This document shows, one piece after another, positions 1 through 8,104 of a stretch of 64,000 nucleotides of DNA. The notes beneath the pieces are model-generated. The model was not told where the DNA came from. It saw only the letters and a list, made by a program, of their open reading frames with translations, and searched no databases. Location of the stretch: positions 248,001 through 312,000 of the forward strand of contig CAVOLE010000008.1 of assembly GCA_963696665.1 (NCBI GenBank), in the 5' to 3' direction. Position numbers and translations under genes: made by a program. The number at the start of each line of letters is the position of its first letter. Position 1 is the first letter of the stretch. This DNA comes from Roseiarcus sp963696665. GTDB lineage: Bacteria > Pseudomonadota > Alphaproteobacteria > Rhizobiales > Beijerinckiaceae.

Positions 1-152
1 GCGTCGTGCCGGACCGGTTTTTGCTGCACGCCCATCATTGGCTGATCCTGCACGGGCGCTATGTCTGCCTGGCCCGCAAGCCTTTGTGCGGCGTTTGCGT
101 GCTCGTGGATCTTTGCCCCTACGAGCCGAAGACTTTGTCCGGCGCCGGCTGA
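1..152 (+). CDS. nth: Endonuclease III, C-terminal end (partial)
   Basis: Reading from base 3, the first 49 codons give the C-terminus of a DNA glycosylase/AP lyase of base excision repair, ending at a TGA at 150-152. The segment HHWLILHGRYVC is followed by the [4Fe-4S] cluster signature C-x6-C-x2-C-x5-C (C-LARKPL-C-GV-C-VLVDL-C), which is diagnostic for the Nth family. The start lies beyond the left window edge, so the HhH motif and catalytic Lys/Asp cannot be checked. It is codirectional with the antiporter that starts 134 bases later. What is visible is intact. I am confident because of the exact cysteine spacing. Confidence 0.9.
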   Translation, partial: VVPDRFLLHAHHWLILHGRYVCLARKPLCGVCVLVDLCPYEPKTLSGAG

Positions 153-285
153 CGCGCAGGGAATCCCCGCACCCGCAGACGCCGCTGGTTCGGCGGACGG
201 TCCGGAAGCGGACGCTGATCCTCCATGTCGGAACGCCGCGCGCAACTTGCCCGTGAAGCCGGCGACCGGATAGGCTTCTGCCTCG

Positions 286-2796
286 ATGCTCGATATCGTC
301 CTGCTCCTCGCCGTCCTTGCGACCTTGCTCGTGGTCGTCGCCGTCTCGCAGCCGGTGGCGGTCCGTCTCAAGGTTGCGCCGGTGGTGCTTCTGGCCGTCA
401 TCGGGGTGGCCATCGGCGCGGTTTCGATCGTTCTGGTGCACACGCCCCTTTCCGCCCGCTACGGCGACCTCGCGGGGCTGTTCGCCAACCTGCCTGTCGG
501 CGCCGAGACATTCATCTATGTCTTTCTCCCGCTGCTCGTCTTCGAGGGCGCGATCACGGTCGACGTGCGACGGATGCTCGAGGACGCCGCCCCGATTCTG
601 ATGCTGGCCGTTGTCGCCACCGTCGTCTGCACGGCAGTCGTCGGCTTCGCGCTTTGGCCGATCGCGGGCTTGCCGCTGGTGGTCTGCCTGTTGCTCGGCT
701 CGGTGGTGGCGACCACCGATCCGGCGGCGGTCATCGCGGTGTTCCGCGATGTCGGCGCCGCGGCGCGGCTCACTCGGCTCGTCGAGGGCGAGGCGCTTCT
801 GAATGACGCCGCGGCGATCGTGATGTTCACGGTGCTGCTTGGCGTGATCGTCTCTGGAAAGCAGCCGAATCTCCTCGTTGGCGAGGAGCAGTTCCTGGTT
901 TCCTTCTTCGGCGGCGCAGCTCTGGGCCTCCTGGGCGGGCGGGCGTTGCTGCAGCTCATCCCCTGGACGCGCGACGATCGATTGGCCGAAGCGACGCTGA
1001 CGGTCGCGCTTCCCTATCTCGTCTTCATCGCGGCCGAACAGCTCGTGCATGTTTCCGGCGTTGTCGCGGTACTTTGCGCTGGATTGACCGTCAGCGCTTT
1101 TGGACGATCGCGGATCACTCCCTACAATTGGTCGTTCATCACGGACCTCTGGGCGCAGATCGCCTTCTGGGCGCATTCGCTGGTGTTCGTTCTGGCTTCG
1201 ATTCTGGTGCCGAAGCTGTTGATCCACACACAGTTCCACGATGTTGTGCTGCTGGCGGCGCTCATCGTGGCCGTATTCGCGGCGCGCCTCATCGTGCTGT
1301 TCCTGCTCCTCCCGCTGCTCAGCTTGGCCAACCTCACCGAGCCGATCAGCACCGCGTATAAACTCGCGATCGCTTGGGGCGGCTTGCGCGGCGCCTTGAC
1401 CTTGGTGCTGGCGCTGGCCGTCACCGAAAACCCGGCGCTGAAGCCGGAGATCCAGAAATTCGTCGCCGTCCTCGCCACAGGCCTCGTGCTGTTCACGCTG
1501 CTCGTCAACGGCACGACCTTGCGCTTCGTCATCCGCCTCCTGCGTCTCGATCGCCTGTCACCGGTCGACCAGGCGTTGCGCGACCGGGTGCTGGCGCTTT
1601 CCTATACGGAGATCGGCGAGACCATCCGAACGATGGCGAACGAGCATGAGATCTCTCCTTCAGCCGTCACCAGCGCGCTTGCGCCTTATGAGGCCGGAAT
1701 GGCGGCGGCAAAATCGTCCGGCGCCGCCGAAGCGGACCTCACTGATCATCAGCGCCTCGCGATCGGCTTGGTGGCGCTGGGAAACCAGGAACGGATGCTG
1801 GCGCTTGAAATAATGGCGGAGCGCGCCGCCTCGCCCGTCGCCGTGCAGGCGCTGCTGCGCAACGCCGAAGCTCTGGGCGAGGGCGCGAGAAGCGGCGGGC
1901 GTCTTGGCTATCAGCGCGGCGCCGAAGCTGCCCTCACCTTTCCATTCTCTTTCCGGGTCGCCTATTTCTTCTATCGCCGTTTTGGAATCGTGCGCTTTCT
2001 CGCCGACCGGCTCGGCGACCGGTTCGAGATGCTGCTCGTCACCCGTCTGTTGATCCAGGAGCTCATGGGCGCGCACGCCGTGCGCTCGCGCTCGATCTTC
2101 GGCGAGCGGGTCGTGGAGCTCATCGATGCCATTCTCCAGGTTCGGCTCAAGCGCACGACAGCCGCCCTCGACGCGCTCCGCAGGCAATATCCGCAATACG
2201 CCGCGGCTCTCGAGGCTCGGTTCTTGCGCCAGTCGGCGATGCGGCGCGAGATGGGGCGCTACGACACATTGTTCCAAGAAGGTCTTATCGCGGCCGAGGT
2301 CTACGAAGACCTCAAGGGTAGCGTTGAGGATAGAAAGAGAGAAACGCGGCCTCGCTTTGATCTCGGACTCGATACGCGCGAACTGATCGGTCGTCTCGAC
2401 CTTTTCGCTGATCTCACCGACCAACAGCTCGAACGGGTGCAGAAGCTGCTGAGAGCGAGGTTCGCCGTGCCCCGCGAACGGATCGTGCGCGAGGGGGAAG
2501 AGGGGGACGCCTGCTATTTCATAGCCTCCGGCGCCGCCGAGGTTGTCTTTCCGGGCCGCCGCATTCCCCTCGGCAGCGGCGACCTGTTTGGCGAGATGGC
2601 GCTTCTCACCGGCATGACGCGGCAGGCCGACGTCGTCGCCATGACCTATTGCCGGCTTCTCGTTCTCAGGAAGGTCGATTTCGACCGTTTCATGCAAGAC
2701 AACCGCGACATCCGTCTCGTCATCCACAAGATCGCCGCGACGCGCACGTCGATGAACCGCTCAGATAAGACGAGCGCCGGTCTCGGCCTGACTTAA
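286..2796 (+). CDS. CPA1-family cation/proton antiporter with C-terminal cNMP-binding domain
   Basis: An 836-residue inner-membrane protein. Residues 1-420 carry about 12 hydrophobic segments with the monovalent cation:proton antiporter-1 hallmarks ATTDPAAV (near residue 145) and GEALLNDAAAIVMF, whose Asp/Asn/Glu residues mediate ion binding in this family. Residues ~430-700 form a charged cytoplasmic helical region. Residues ~700-810 form a cyclic-nucleotide-binding-like barrel with the GDLFGEMALLTG phosphate-cassette motif. The predicted role is Na+(or K+)/H+ exchange in pH or ion homeostasis, gated by a nucleotide ligand; ligand binding is inferred. The ATG at 286 is used because the hydrophobic sequence starts immediately. 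It resembles the NhaP/SOS1-like fusion, and the ion specificity is unknown. Confidence 0.9.
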   Translation: MLDIVLLLAVLATLLVVVAVSQPVAVRLKVAPVVLLAVIGVAIGAVSIVLVHTPLSARYGDLAGLFANLPVGAETFIYVFLPLLVFEGAITVDVRRMLEDAAPILMLAVVATVVCTAVVGFALWPIAGLPLVVCLLLGSVVATTDPAAVIAVFRDVGAAARLTRLVEGEALLNDAAAIVMFTVLLGVIVSGKQPNLLVGEEQFLVSFFGGAALGLLGGRALLQLIPWTRDDRLAEATLTVALPYLVFIAAEQLVHVSGVVAVLCAGLTVSAFGRSRITPYNWSFITDLWAQIAFWAHSLVFVLASILVPKLLIHTQFHDVVLLAALIVAVFAARLIVLFLLLPLLSLANLTEPISTAYKLAIAWGGLRGALTLVLALAVTENPALKPEIQKFVAVLATGLVLFTLLVNGTTLRFVIRLLRLDRLSPVDQALRDRVLALSYTEIGETIRTMANEHEISPSAVTSALAPYEAGMAAAKSSGAAEADLTDHQRLAIGLVALGNQERMLALEIMAERAASPVAVQALLRNAEALGEGARSGGRLGYQRGAEAALTFPFSFRVAYFFYRRFGIVRFLADRLGDRFEMLLVTRLLIQELMGAHAVRSRSIFGERVVELIDAILQVRLKRTTAALDALRRQYPQYAAALEARFLRQSAMRREMGRYDTLFQEGLIAAEVYEDLKGSVEDRKRETRPRFDLGLDTRELIGRLDLFADLTDQQLERVQKLLRARFAVPRERIVREGEEGDACYFIASGAAEVVFPGRRIPLGSGDLFGEMALLTGMTRQADVVAMTYCRLLVLRKVDFDRFMQDNRDIRLVIHKIAATRTSMNRSDKTSAGLGLT

Positions 2797-2809
2797 GCGG
2801 CTCAGTGCG

Positions 2810-2825
2810 CCCGGTCGACACCGGG
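2810..2825 (+). terminator. Short stem-loop after the antiporter
   Basis: A perfect inverted repeat (CCCGGT, loop CGAC, ACCGGG) lies 14 bases after the antiporter stop codon. No U-tract follows, so it is not a canonical intrinsic terminator. It could be a 3' mRNA stabiliser or a chance GC-rich hairpin. Confidence 0.25.
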
Positions 2826-2888
2826 TATAAGGGCGATCGCGCGATCTTGGCGCCGGCGTCGCAAGCAAGCAAAGTGGGGATTCTGACT

Positions 2889-3116
2889 ATGCGCAACGCA
2901 ATCTTCGCCGCGATCGGCGCCGCCATGATGCTGGCGCTCGCGCTTCCGCCTGCCTCAGCGCAGAGCAATCCGCCGCCCGGCGCAGCTTCCGCCGCCGCCA
3001 TCCCAAGGACCGGGTCGAGCGCGGCTCGGACGCGGCATCGCAACACGCTCAACCGACAAAGGGCGCGCTTAACTGCTGAACATGCGCGCCAGGCGCGCAG
3101 AAGCCTGCACCATTGA
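2889..3116 (+). CDS. Small exported protein of unknown function
   Basis: A 75-residue ORF. From the ATG at 2889 (context GTGGGGATTCTGACT) it begins MRNAIFAAIGAAMMLALA, a typical Sec signal peptide, with likely cleavage after ASA in LPPASAQSN. The mature part is short, basic and rich in Ala, Arg and Ser (RTRHRNTLNRQRARL), with no recognised domain. The frame is open further upstream to 2805, but that start would bury the signal sequence, so the internal ATG is preferred. It stands alone, convergent with the DUF190/crcB genes. It is probably a periplasmic small protein, and I do not recognise the family. Confidence 0.55.
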   Translation: MRNAIFAAIGAAMMLALALPPASAQSNPPPGAASAAAIPRTGSSAARTRHRNTLNRQRARLTAEHARQARRSLHH

Positions 3117-3143
3117 TCTGGCGCCCCAGGCGCGGATCTGAAC

Positions 3144-3482
3144 CTAGCTCGGAGGCGGAACGGCCGCGCCGTCGCGTTTAGCCGGCCAGGATACGATGTG
3201 TCCTTGAGCAACCATAGGCTCAAGGAAACGGATGGCCGCCTCCGCAGCCTCCGGCTCATCGAAGAATTCGATCACCAAGGGAAGATCGACGCTGATCCGC
3301 AGCATGTCGTCCGCGTGGACCACTCCGTCGGAGCCAAACCCGGCGACGCCTCTGAAGACCGTGACCCCTTTCACGGCGTGCCGGTCGTGCAAAATTGACA
3401 GGATCTCCCGCATCAACGTCGTGCGCCGTCCGTGATCCGCTTCACTGAGATAAACTCGAACCATAAGGACGTCAGTCGACAT
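3144..3482 (-). CDS. DUF190 family protein
   Basis: A 112-residue cytosolic protein starting MSTDVLMVRVYLSEADHG. It has the DUF190 pattern: an N-terminal beta strand, the segment LMREILSILHDRHAVKGVTVFRGVAGFG, and a C-terminal strand-helix with VIEFFDEPEAAEAAI. The fold is PII/ferredoxin-like. It ends with a basic, proline-rich tail. DUF190 genes recur beside crcB and are considered part of fluoride export loci, with an unproven mechanism. It lies 13 bases downstream of crcB on the same strand and is presumably cotranscribed under the fluoride riboswitch. The ATG at 3482 was chosen because the longer open frame upstream overlaps crcB and lacks homology-like sequence. Confidence 0.85.
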   Translation of the reverse strand: MSTDVLMVRVYLSEADHGRRTTLMREILSILHDRHAVKGVTVFRGVAGFGSDGVVHADDMLRISVDLPLVIEFFDEPEAAEAAIRFLEPMVAQGHIVSWPAKRDGAAVPPPS

Positions 3483-3495
3483 CACTTGCTCCGAT

Positions 3496-3870
3496 TCACA
3501 AAGTTCGCGCGATGTAAGCGCCGCCGAAGGCAGACGCGAATCCAATGACGACGGACAAGACCACATAGAGCGCCGCCTTGAAGAACTCGCCGTTCTCGGC
3601 GAGCAGGAGGGTCTCCATCTCGAAAGTAGAGAAGGTTGTGTATCCGCCAAGGACGCCCGTCAGAACGCCGACCCGAACGCTCGGCGGGATCACGAGCCGC
3701 TCCAATGTCAGGATGAACAAAAAGCCCATAAGAAAGCTTCCGATCACGTTGATGCTGAGCGTCGCGAACGGAAAATTGCGACCGAACACCGTTTGCACCA
3801 GGTTGCTCTGCGCGTATCTCGCCCAGCATCCGAGCGCGCCGCCAATCGCAATCGCGACATAAGTCCACAT
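3496..3870 (-). CDS. crcB: Fluoride ion channel CrcB/Fluc
   Basis: A 124-residue inner-membrane protein, the usual Fluc monomer length, with four hydrophobic segments. Visible family motifs are GGALGCWARY at the N-terminus, the pore-lining Asn in LSINVIGSFLMG, and the GGYTTFSTFEME box carrying the Thr/Phe residues of the fluoride pathway. Fluc forms dual-topology dimers that leak fluoride out of the cytoplasm. Gene order (riboswitch, short ORF, crcB, DUF190) supports fluoride-induced expression. The start at ATG 3870 is the first in frame and gives the standard N-terminus. No defects were seen. Confidence 0.95.
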   Translation of the reverse strand: MWTYVAIAIGGALGCWARYAQSNLVQTVFGRNFPFATLSINVIGSFLMGFLFILTLERLVIPPSVRVGVLTGVLGGYTTFSTFEMETLLLAENGEFFKAALYVVLSVVIGFASAFGGAYIARTL

Positions 3871-3882
3871 AAGGCGTCTCTG

Positions 3883-4011
3883 TTAATGCGCCGATGTCGG
3901 GCCGAACTGGCGGCCAAAGCGAATCGGAACCCTGAGCGCAATCAGGAAGGCTCCCCACGACAGCAGGAGCGCCGTGAGGATTTGGGCTTGCGGAAGGGTG
4001 ATATTGCGCAC
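3883..4011 (-). CDS. Short hydrophobic ORF between fluoride riboswitch and crcB
   Basis: A 42-codon frame between the riboswitch and crcB. It uses GTG at 4011 or TTG at 4017, and a GGAG sits about 9 bases before the TTG. The peptide contains AQILTALLLSWGAFLIAL, one plausible membrane helix, followed by a basic stretch RVPIRFGRQFG. It ends 12 bases before crcB. It may be a small membrane protein of the fluoride operon or a translated leader coupling riboswitch output to crcB. No family is recognised, and there is no ATG start, so coding status is uncertain. Confidence 0.35.
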   Translation of the reverse strand: MRNITLPQAQILTALLLSWGAFLIALRVPIRFGRQFGPTSAH

Positions 4012-4044
4012 GGTCAAGGCATGATTCTCCGTCTGCCGAAATGG

Positions 4045-4097
4045 CTCGGACAGGAGTCATCAGCCCCGAGGGCGGTTAAAGGCGAACCCCATCGCCC
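4045..4097 (-). promoter_or_regulatory. Fluoride riboswitch (crcB motif)
   Basis: On the minus strand the stretch starting GGGCGATGGGGTTCGCC, then TTTAACCGCC and CTCGGGGCTGATGACTCCTG, matches the crcB-motif consensus. It has the GGCGATGG/GTTCGCC stem with its pseudoknot loop, a central hairpin, and the conserved GATGACTCCT 3' strand. Members bind fluoride and switch on fluoride exporters. It lies about 175 bases upstream of crcB in the correct orientation, which confirms the assignment by context. Confidence 0.9.
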
Positions 4098-4195
4098 GAT
4101 CGCGAGCGTGGTCTCGCGCTTACGCCTTGTCAAGCTGCGCCAGGCGCTTTCCGGGCCGCTTCATGCTAGATGGGCCCCCGCGATAGGGAGCCGTC

Positions 4196-4618
4196 ATGAT
4201 CTGGGGAACGATTGCGTTGGCCTTAGCAGCCGCCTTCACCGGCGCCTCGTTTTACGTCAACTGGGTCGAGCAGCCGGCCCGACTTAAGCTCGACGAGGAG
4301 GCGCTGCTCAGCGAATGGGGCCCGAGCGACAGCCGCGGCGTCTTGCTTCTCGCGTCCATTGCGCTCGTGGCCGCGATCGCCGGCTTCATCGCCTATTTCG
4401 AAACGCAGGACGTGCGCTGGGCGTTCGGCGCGCTCGTCATCATTGCAAGCTGGCTTTACGCCTTCTTCGTTATGTCGCCGCTCGACAACCAGATCCGCTC
4501 ACTGCGCGGCGGCGAGGTGGCTGCGGCGCGCGCTCTCGTTCGCCAATGGGGCATCGTCGAATCCGGACTGACCGCGATCGGGGTGGTGGCGGTTCTCATA
4601 TTTCTTTGGGCAGACTGA
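4196..4618 (+). CDS. DUF1772-like membrane protein
   Basis: A 140-residue integral membrane protein with four hydrophobic helices: an N-terminal helix to FTGASFYVNWVEQPAR, a pair around residues 48-95, and a final helix VESGLTAIGVVAVLIFL. The N-terminal FTGASFYVNWVEQPARL followed by a conserved acidic stretch resembles the DUF1772 (anthrone-oxygenase-like) family. The region LDNQIRSLRGGEVAAARALVRQWG is also typical. No enzymatic role is established for bacterial members. It stands alone, 10 bases ahead of cobS on the same strand, possibly transcribed with it. Confidence 0.7.
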   Translation: MIWGTIALALAAAFTGASFYVNWVEQPARLKLDEEALLSEWGPSDSRGVLLLASIALVAAIAGFIAYFETQDVRWAFGALVIIASWLYAFFVMSPLDNQIRSLRGGEVAAARALVRQWGIVESGLTAIGVVAVLIFLWAD

Positions 4619-4628
4619 GCGGCGCCTT

Positions 4629-5432
4629 ATGGGGCCTGGCTCGTCCGGACGCTTCGCTCGCGCCGTCCGCGACATCGGCGACGCCCTACGTTTTTTCACC
4701 CGTCTCAGCTTGGGCGCGCCGGAGCCGAGCACGGCCCTCGACATCGGCCGCATGGCTTGGGCGGCGCCGATCGCCGGCGTCGCGGTCGGCCTCGTGGGCG
4801 CGCTGGTCCTCGGCGTCACCGCGCTGCTCGGCCTTCCCCCGCTCCTCCGCGCCGGGCTTACGACGGCGGCGCTCGTCGCCTTAACCGGCGCGCTGCACGA
4901 GGACGGGCTCGCCGACGTCGCCGACGGCTTCGGCGGCGGCGCGACGCGGGCGAGGAAGCTCGAGATCATGCGCGACAGCCGCGTCGGCGCCTATGGCGCG
5001 ATCGCCATCGCGCTCGCGCTCATCCTGCGCATTGGCGCGCTGACCGCGGCGCTCGACGGCGGGTTCTGGCGCGCGAGCTCAAGCCTGATCCTCGTCGCCG
5101 CGCTCTCCCGCGCCGGCGCGCTGACGCCGCTCGCGCTTCTGCCGCCGGCGCGCGCCGACGGCGCGGGCGCCGCGGCCGGCCGGCTCGATCCGAGCGCGCT
5201 CGCCGCCGCCTGGGGTTCGGCCCTGGTTATTGCGCTCGCGCTCGGCTTGGCCTCACTGGGCCTGGCCCATACGCTCCTCGCGACTTTGGCCATCGGCGCC
5301 GGCGCTTTGTTCATCGTCGTTCTGGCGCGCCGAGCGATCGGCGGACAGACCGGCGACGTGGCGGGCGCCGCGCAACAATTCGGCGAGATCGCGGCCTGGT
5401 GCGGGCTTCTCATCGGACATGCGCCTCATTAA
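4629..5432 (+). CDS. cobS: Adenosylcobinamide-GDP ribazoletransferase (cobalamin synthase)
   Basis: A 267-residue inner-membrane enzyme of the last steps of adenosylcobalamin assembly; it joins adenosylcobinamide-GDP and alpha-ribazole (or its 5'-phosphate). Signature segments are ALRFFTRL near the N-terminus, the acidic motif HEDGLADVADGFGGG and EIMRDSRVGAYG, followed by multiple hydrophobic helices. The length fits the family. The start ATG at 4629 precedes a hydrophilic arm. No other cob genes lie in the window, so the rest of the pathway is elsewhere. The next gene (DUF1289) begins directly at the stop codon. Confidence 0.93.
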   Translation: MGPGSSGRFARAVRDIGDALRFFTRLSLGAPEPSTALDIGRMAWAAPIAGVAVGLVGALVLGVTALLGLPPLLRAGLTTAALVALTGALHEDGLADVADGFGGGATRARKLEIMRDSRVGAYGAIAIALALILRIGALTAALDGGFWRASSSLILVAALSRAGALTPLALLPPARADGAGAAAGRLDPSALAAAWGSALVIALALGLASLGLAHTLLATLAIGAGALFIVVLARRAIGGQTGDVAGAAQQFGEIAAWCGLLIGHAPH

Positions 5433-5660
5433 GTGAGGGCCGTGTCCACCGTCTCGACCCCCTGCGTCAATGTCTGCGTGCTCGATCCGCTGTCAGCTTT
5501 ATGCATTGGCTGCGGCCGGACAGTCGCCGAGATCGCCGCCTGGGCGAGGATGAGCGAGACCCAGCGGATCGCGGTTATGGCTGGTCTTGCCCAGCGCCTC
5601 ACCGATGCGCGATCGCGCTCGGCGCGCGGCGCGCGAGTCGCGTCCCGCAGGCGAAACTGA
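5433..5660 (+). CDS. DUF1289 domain protein
   Basis: A 75-residue protein starting with GTG immediately after the cobS stop; a second GTG at 5442 is an alternative start. It contains the DUF1289 cysteine pattern C-x3-C-x8-C-x2-C (CVNVCVLDPLSALCIGC) near the N-terminus, likely metal-binding, followed by an EIAAWARMSETQRIAVMA helix typical of the family and a basic tail. DUF1289 proteins are widespread in Proteobacteria, often beside unrelated housekeeping genes, and their function is unknown. Its stop overlaps the start of the retropepsin gene, which indicates translational coupling. Confidence 0.88.
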   Translation: MRAVSTVSTPCVNVCVLDPLSALCIGCGRTVAEIAAWARMSETQRIAVMAGLAQRLTDARSRSARGARVASRRRN

Positions 5661-6355
5661 TGCGCTTCATCTTGCCCGTTGCGGTTCTCGCGGTCGCGTT
5701 CGCGGCGCTGATCATGACTCCACCGCAGGCGACCCTGTTCGGGCTTGACCATCAGCGCTTCATGAGCGCCGCGGTCGGGGCCGCAATCCTGCTCTGGCTC
5801 ATCCTTTCCTACCTTCGTTGGGCGCGTCCGAGCGACATTGCCCGCCTCGCCACTGCGGCCATGACCTGGGCGCTCCTCTTGATCGCGGTGACCGGCTTCT
5901 ACGCCTACCGCTTTGAAGCCTTCGATATTGTCGAACGCGTCACGGGCGAATTCTTTCCGTCGGAACCGCAGGTGGGGCGGGGCGGAGAAGTCATCGTCAA
6001 TCGGCGTCTCAGCGGCGAATTCGCGATTGCCGGGAGGGTCAATAATGCGCGCGTGACTTTCCTGTTCGACACCGGCGCTTCCGCGGTGGTTCTCACCGCC
6101 GACGACGCGCGCCGGGCGGGTGTGGATGCGAGCCGCCTCGTCTTCGACGTTCCCGTCTCCACCGCTAATGGCGCCGCGATGGCGGCGGAGACGCGGCTCG
6201 AGCAGATCGCGGTCGGGCCGATCGTCATGCGCAATGTGCCCGCGATGGTCGCCCGCCGCGGCGCCTTGGACGAGAGCCTGCTCGGCATGAGTTTTCTCGA
6301 GCGGCTCAAGAGCTACACGGTCGAACGCGACCGGCTTGTCATGGTCGCGCGGTAA
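5660..6355 (+). CDS. Membrane-anchored retropepsin-like aspartic protease (TIGR02281 type)
   Basis: A 231-residue protein whose ATG overlaps the DUF1289 stop. Three hydrophobic segments in residues 1-85 anchor it to the inner membrane. The C-terminal half is a single retropepsin-like domain with the catalytic motif FLFDTGASAVVL (Asp-Thr-Gly) near residue 135, a flap-like region and the closing LLGMSFLERL motif. It matches the clan AA aspartic proteases (TIGR02281) common in alphaproteobacteria, which are presumed to dimerise like retroviral proteases. The substrate is unknown. The catalytic triad is intact, so activity is plausible. Confidence 0.88.
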   Translation: MRFILPVAVLAVAFAALIMTPPQATLFGLDHQRFMSAAVGAAILLWLILSYLRWARPSDIARLATAAMTWALLLIAVTGFYAYRFEAFDIVERVTGEFFPSEPQVGRGGEVIVNRRLSGEFAIAGRVNNARVTFLFDTGASAVVLTADDARRAGVDASRLVFDVPVSTANGAAMAAETRLEQIAVGPIVMRNVPAMVARRGALDESLLGMSFLERLKSYTVERDRLVMVAR

Positions 6356-6361
6356 GCGGCG

Positions 6362-7402
6362 CTACTCCGCCGCCCATAGCCCGTCGAAAGACGGGTGTCC
6401 TTCCAGACGCGCTATGAGATATTCGCGGCTTGTCTCCACGCGGGAAACTGCCTCGCGCAAAACCTCGAGCCCGGCGCCGCGCTTCACCGCCTCGGTCGCA
6501 AGGACCTGCCGGTAGCCGCGCGCCCCGCGGCGGCCGGCGAACAGTCCGTGCAGGTGCCGGGTGTAGTCGTGCAGGCGCTCGCCGCGCTCTAGGCCGGCGG
6601 CGATCGTCGGCATGAAGGCTTCGATCGCCTCGAACCCGTCGGCGACCGGCGCCGGCTCGCCGAACAGCTCCGGATCGACGGCGATGAGCAACTCCGGATT
6701 CTGATAGGCGGCCCGGCCGAGCATGATTCCGTCGAGGTCCTGAAGATGCGCGCGCGCAGCCTCAAGGTCGGCGAGGCCGCCGTTGAGCACGATCGGCCAC
6801 CCCGGATGCGCGCCTTTCAGCGCATGGACGACCCCATAATCGAGCGGTGGGATCGAGCGGTTGTCCTTCGGGCTCAGCCCTTCGAGCCAGGCTTTGCGCG
6901 CATGGACGATGAGCGCAGCCGCCCCTGCCGCCTTCACCTTGTCCGCGAACGCGAAGAGAGCGGCGCGCGGCTCCTGCTCGTTGACGCCGATGCGGCACTT
7001 GACGGTCACGGGAACCTTGACGGCCGCGACCATTGCGGCCACGCATTCGGCCACGAGTTCCGGCTCGCGCATGAGGCAGGCGCCGAACCGGCCGCTTTGC
7101 ACCCGGTCGGACGGACAGCCGCAATTGAGATTGATCTCGTCATAGCCGAACTCGGCGCCGATGCGCGCCGCCTCGGCGAGCCGCGCAGGCTCCGCTCCGC
7201 CAAGCTGCAGCGCTACGGAATGCTCGGCCGCGTCGAAGCCGATCAGCCGCTCGCGCGGGCCGAACACGACCGCATCCACCGTCACCATTTCGGTATAGAG
7301 CCGCGCGCGACGCGTAAGGATGCGATGGAACGCCCGGCAGCGCCGGTCGGTCCAGTCCATCATAGGTGCAACGCTAAATCTAACGCATTGATTTATAAGC
7401 AT
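6362..7402 (-). CDS. dusA: tRNA-dihydrouridine synthase A
   Basis: A 346-residue FMN enzyme reducing uridine 20/20a in the tRNA D-loop. A TIM-barrel with FSVAPMMDWTDRRCRAF (FMN phosphate site), QLGGAEPARLAEAA, and the active-site motif INLNCGCPSDRVQSG with the catalytic Cys is visible, followed by VKCRIGV and IVLNGG. The C-terminal helical domain is complete. DusA rather than DusB/C is indicated by the MMDWTDR N-terminus and overall length. It is convergent with the retropepsin gene (7-base gap). The region upstream of its start turns immediately into degenerate mobile DNA, so dusA marks the border of the backbone. Confidence 0.95.
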   Translation of the reverse strand: MLINQCVRFSVAPMMDWTDRRCRAFHRILTRRARLYTEMVTVDAVVFGPRERLIGFDAAEHSVALQLGGAEPARLAEAARIGAEFGYDEINLNCGCPSDRVQSGRFGACLMREPELVAECVAAMVAAVKVPVTVKCRIGVNEQEPRAALFAFADKVKAAGAAALIVHARKAWLEGLSPKDNRSIPPLDYGVVHALKGAHPGWPIVLNGGLADLEAARAHLQDLDGIMLGRAAYQNPELLIAVDPELFGEPAPVADGFEAIEAFMPTIAAGLERGERLHDYTRHLHGLFAGRRGARGYRQVLATEAVKRGAGLEVLREAVSRVETSREYLIARLEGHPSFDGLWAAE

Positions 7403-7510
7403 TTTTGTGTATTCTCAATTCGCTAGGTAGGGGCGTGTGCACTCTTTTCTACCGATTGCGCGATCCCTTAGGCGGAAGTTCGACGGCTCAGTGCACACGG
7501 AGCGCACAGG

Positions 7511-7660
7511 TTTGGCGACGTTCACCAAGCTCAATTCCGGATCTGGCGAGCCCAGGTGCGGCGGAAAGGAAAATATGTCAATGAAACATTCCTTCGCCGA
7601 AAGGACGCCGAGGAATGGGCGTTTGAGGTCGAACAACGCGTAGATCGCAGCGAACCTGCA
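7511..7660 (+). pseudogene. Fragment of tyrosine recombinase (phage-type integrase) N-terminus
   Basis: Two adjacent frames join into the N-terminal arm-binding region of a site-specific integrase. TTG at 7512 opens LATFTKLNSG, then a one-base loss at about 7540 moves the frame to IWRAQVRRKGKYVNETFLRR and KDAEEWAFEVEQRVDRSEP. This pattern (W-R-A-x-x-R-R-K-G, then K-x-A-E-x-W) is characteristic of integrase N-termini in Methylobacterium-like genomes. The core-binding and catalytic domains are absent, so the piece is non-functional. It lies just beyond dusA, in the first part of the degenerate region. Confidence 0.65.
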
Positions 7661-7794
7661 GCGCTCGTGAATGAGACGCGACGCGCTGCCGCCTCGAAGG
7701 CTTGCAACGCCTTCATACGTCCTCCTCCTAGCGGCCGGGATCGAGCGCCGCGTCGAGGTCGGCGTCCCTCCCCTTCCCTGCGGGCTTCGGCCTA

Positions 7795-7925
7795 TCAGCC
7801 GTTCGAGATCACGCAGGGAGGTGAAGCCGAACGTCTGCAAGAATGTCCTCATCGTCACATAGCGAAGGGGCCGCCGGGCTTACGCGCCCGGATCGCGCCG
7901 TCGACAAGAGATCGTGCAATTCTAC
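7795..7925 (-). pseudogene. Remnant of ScpB (SMC-kleisin partner) C-terminal region
   Basis: On the minus strand one frame gives ARSLVDGAIRARKPGGPF. After a one-base shift at about 7857 it continues YVTMRTFLQTFGFTSLRDLE. The order basic-PG-x-P-(F/Y)-YVT-FL-x-x-FGF-x-(S/T)LRDL is the conserved winged-helix end of ScpB proteins in this order. Downstream sequence does not continue the family, and nothing upstream gives the first winged helix, so only about 40 residues survive. The match is short, but the motif order is specific. Confidence 0.5.
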
Positions 7926-8104
7926 CCCCGCCTGGTCTGAATATTGTAGCTTTCATCGACGGCTCCGTGGCCCCGATTCGCATGACAAGACTACGGGCAT
8001 CGCAAATCCGGCGGTTTGATCAGGCTCAATCCCAAGCCGCCGCTCGGGCGCCTATCGTCATTTTAGCGAGCCACCCTCCGCCCACGTTGCGATCGGATAT
8101 TTTC

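Noticed and set aside
4757..5660. A long plus-strand Arg-rich frame overlapping cobS and DUF1289
   Set aside because: It is the shifted shadow of cobS; only its last 231 codons (from 5660) are real, as the retropepsin gene.
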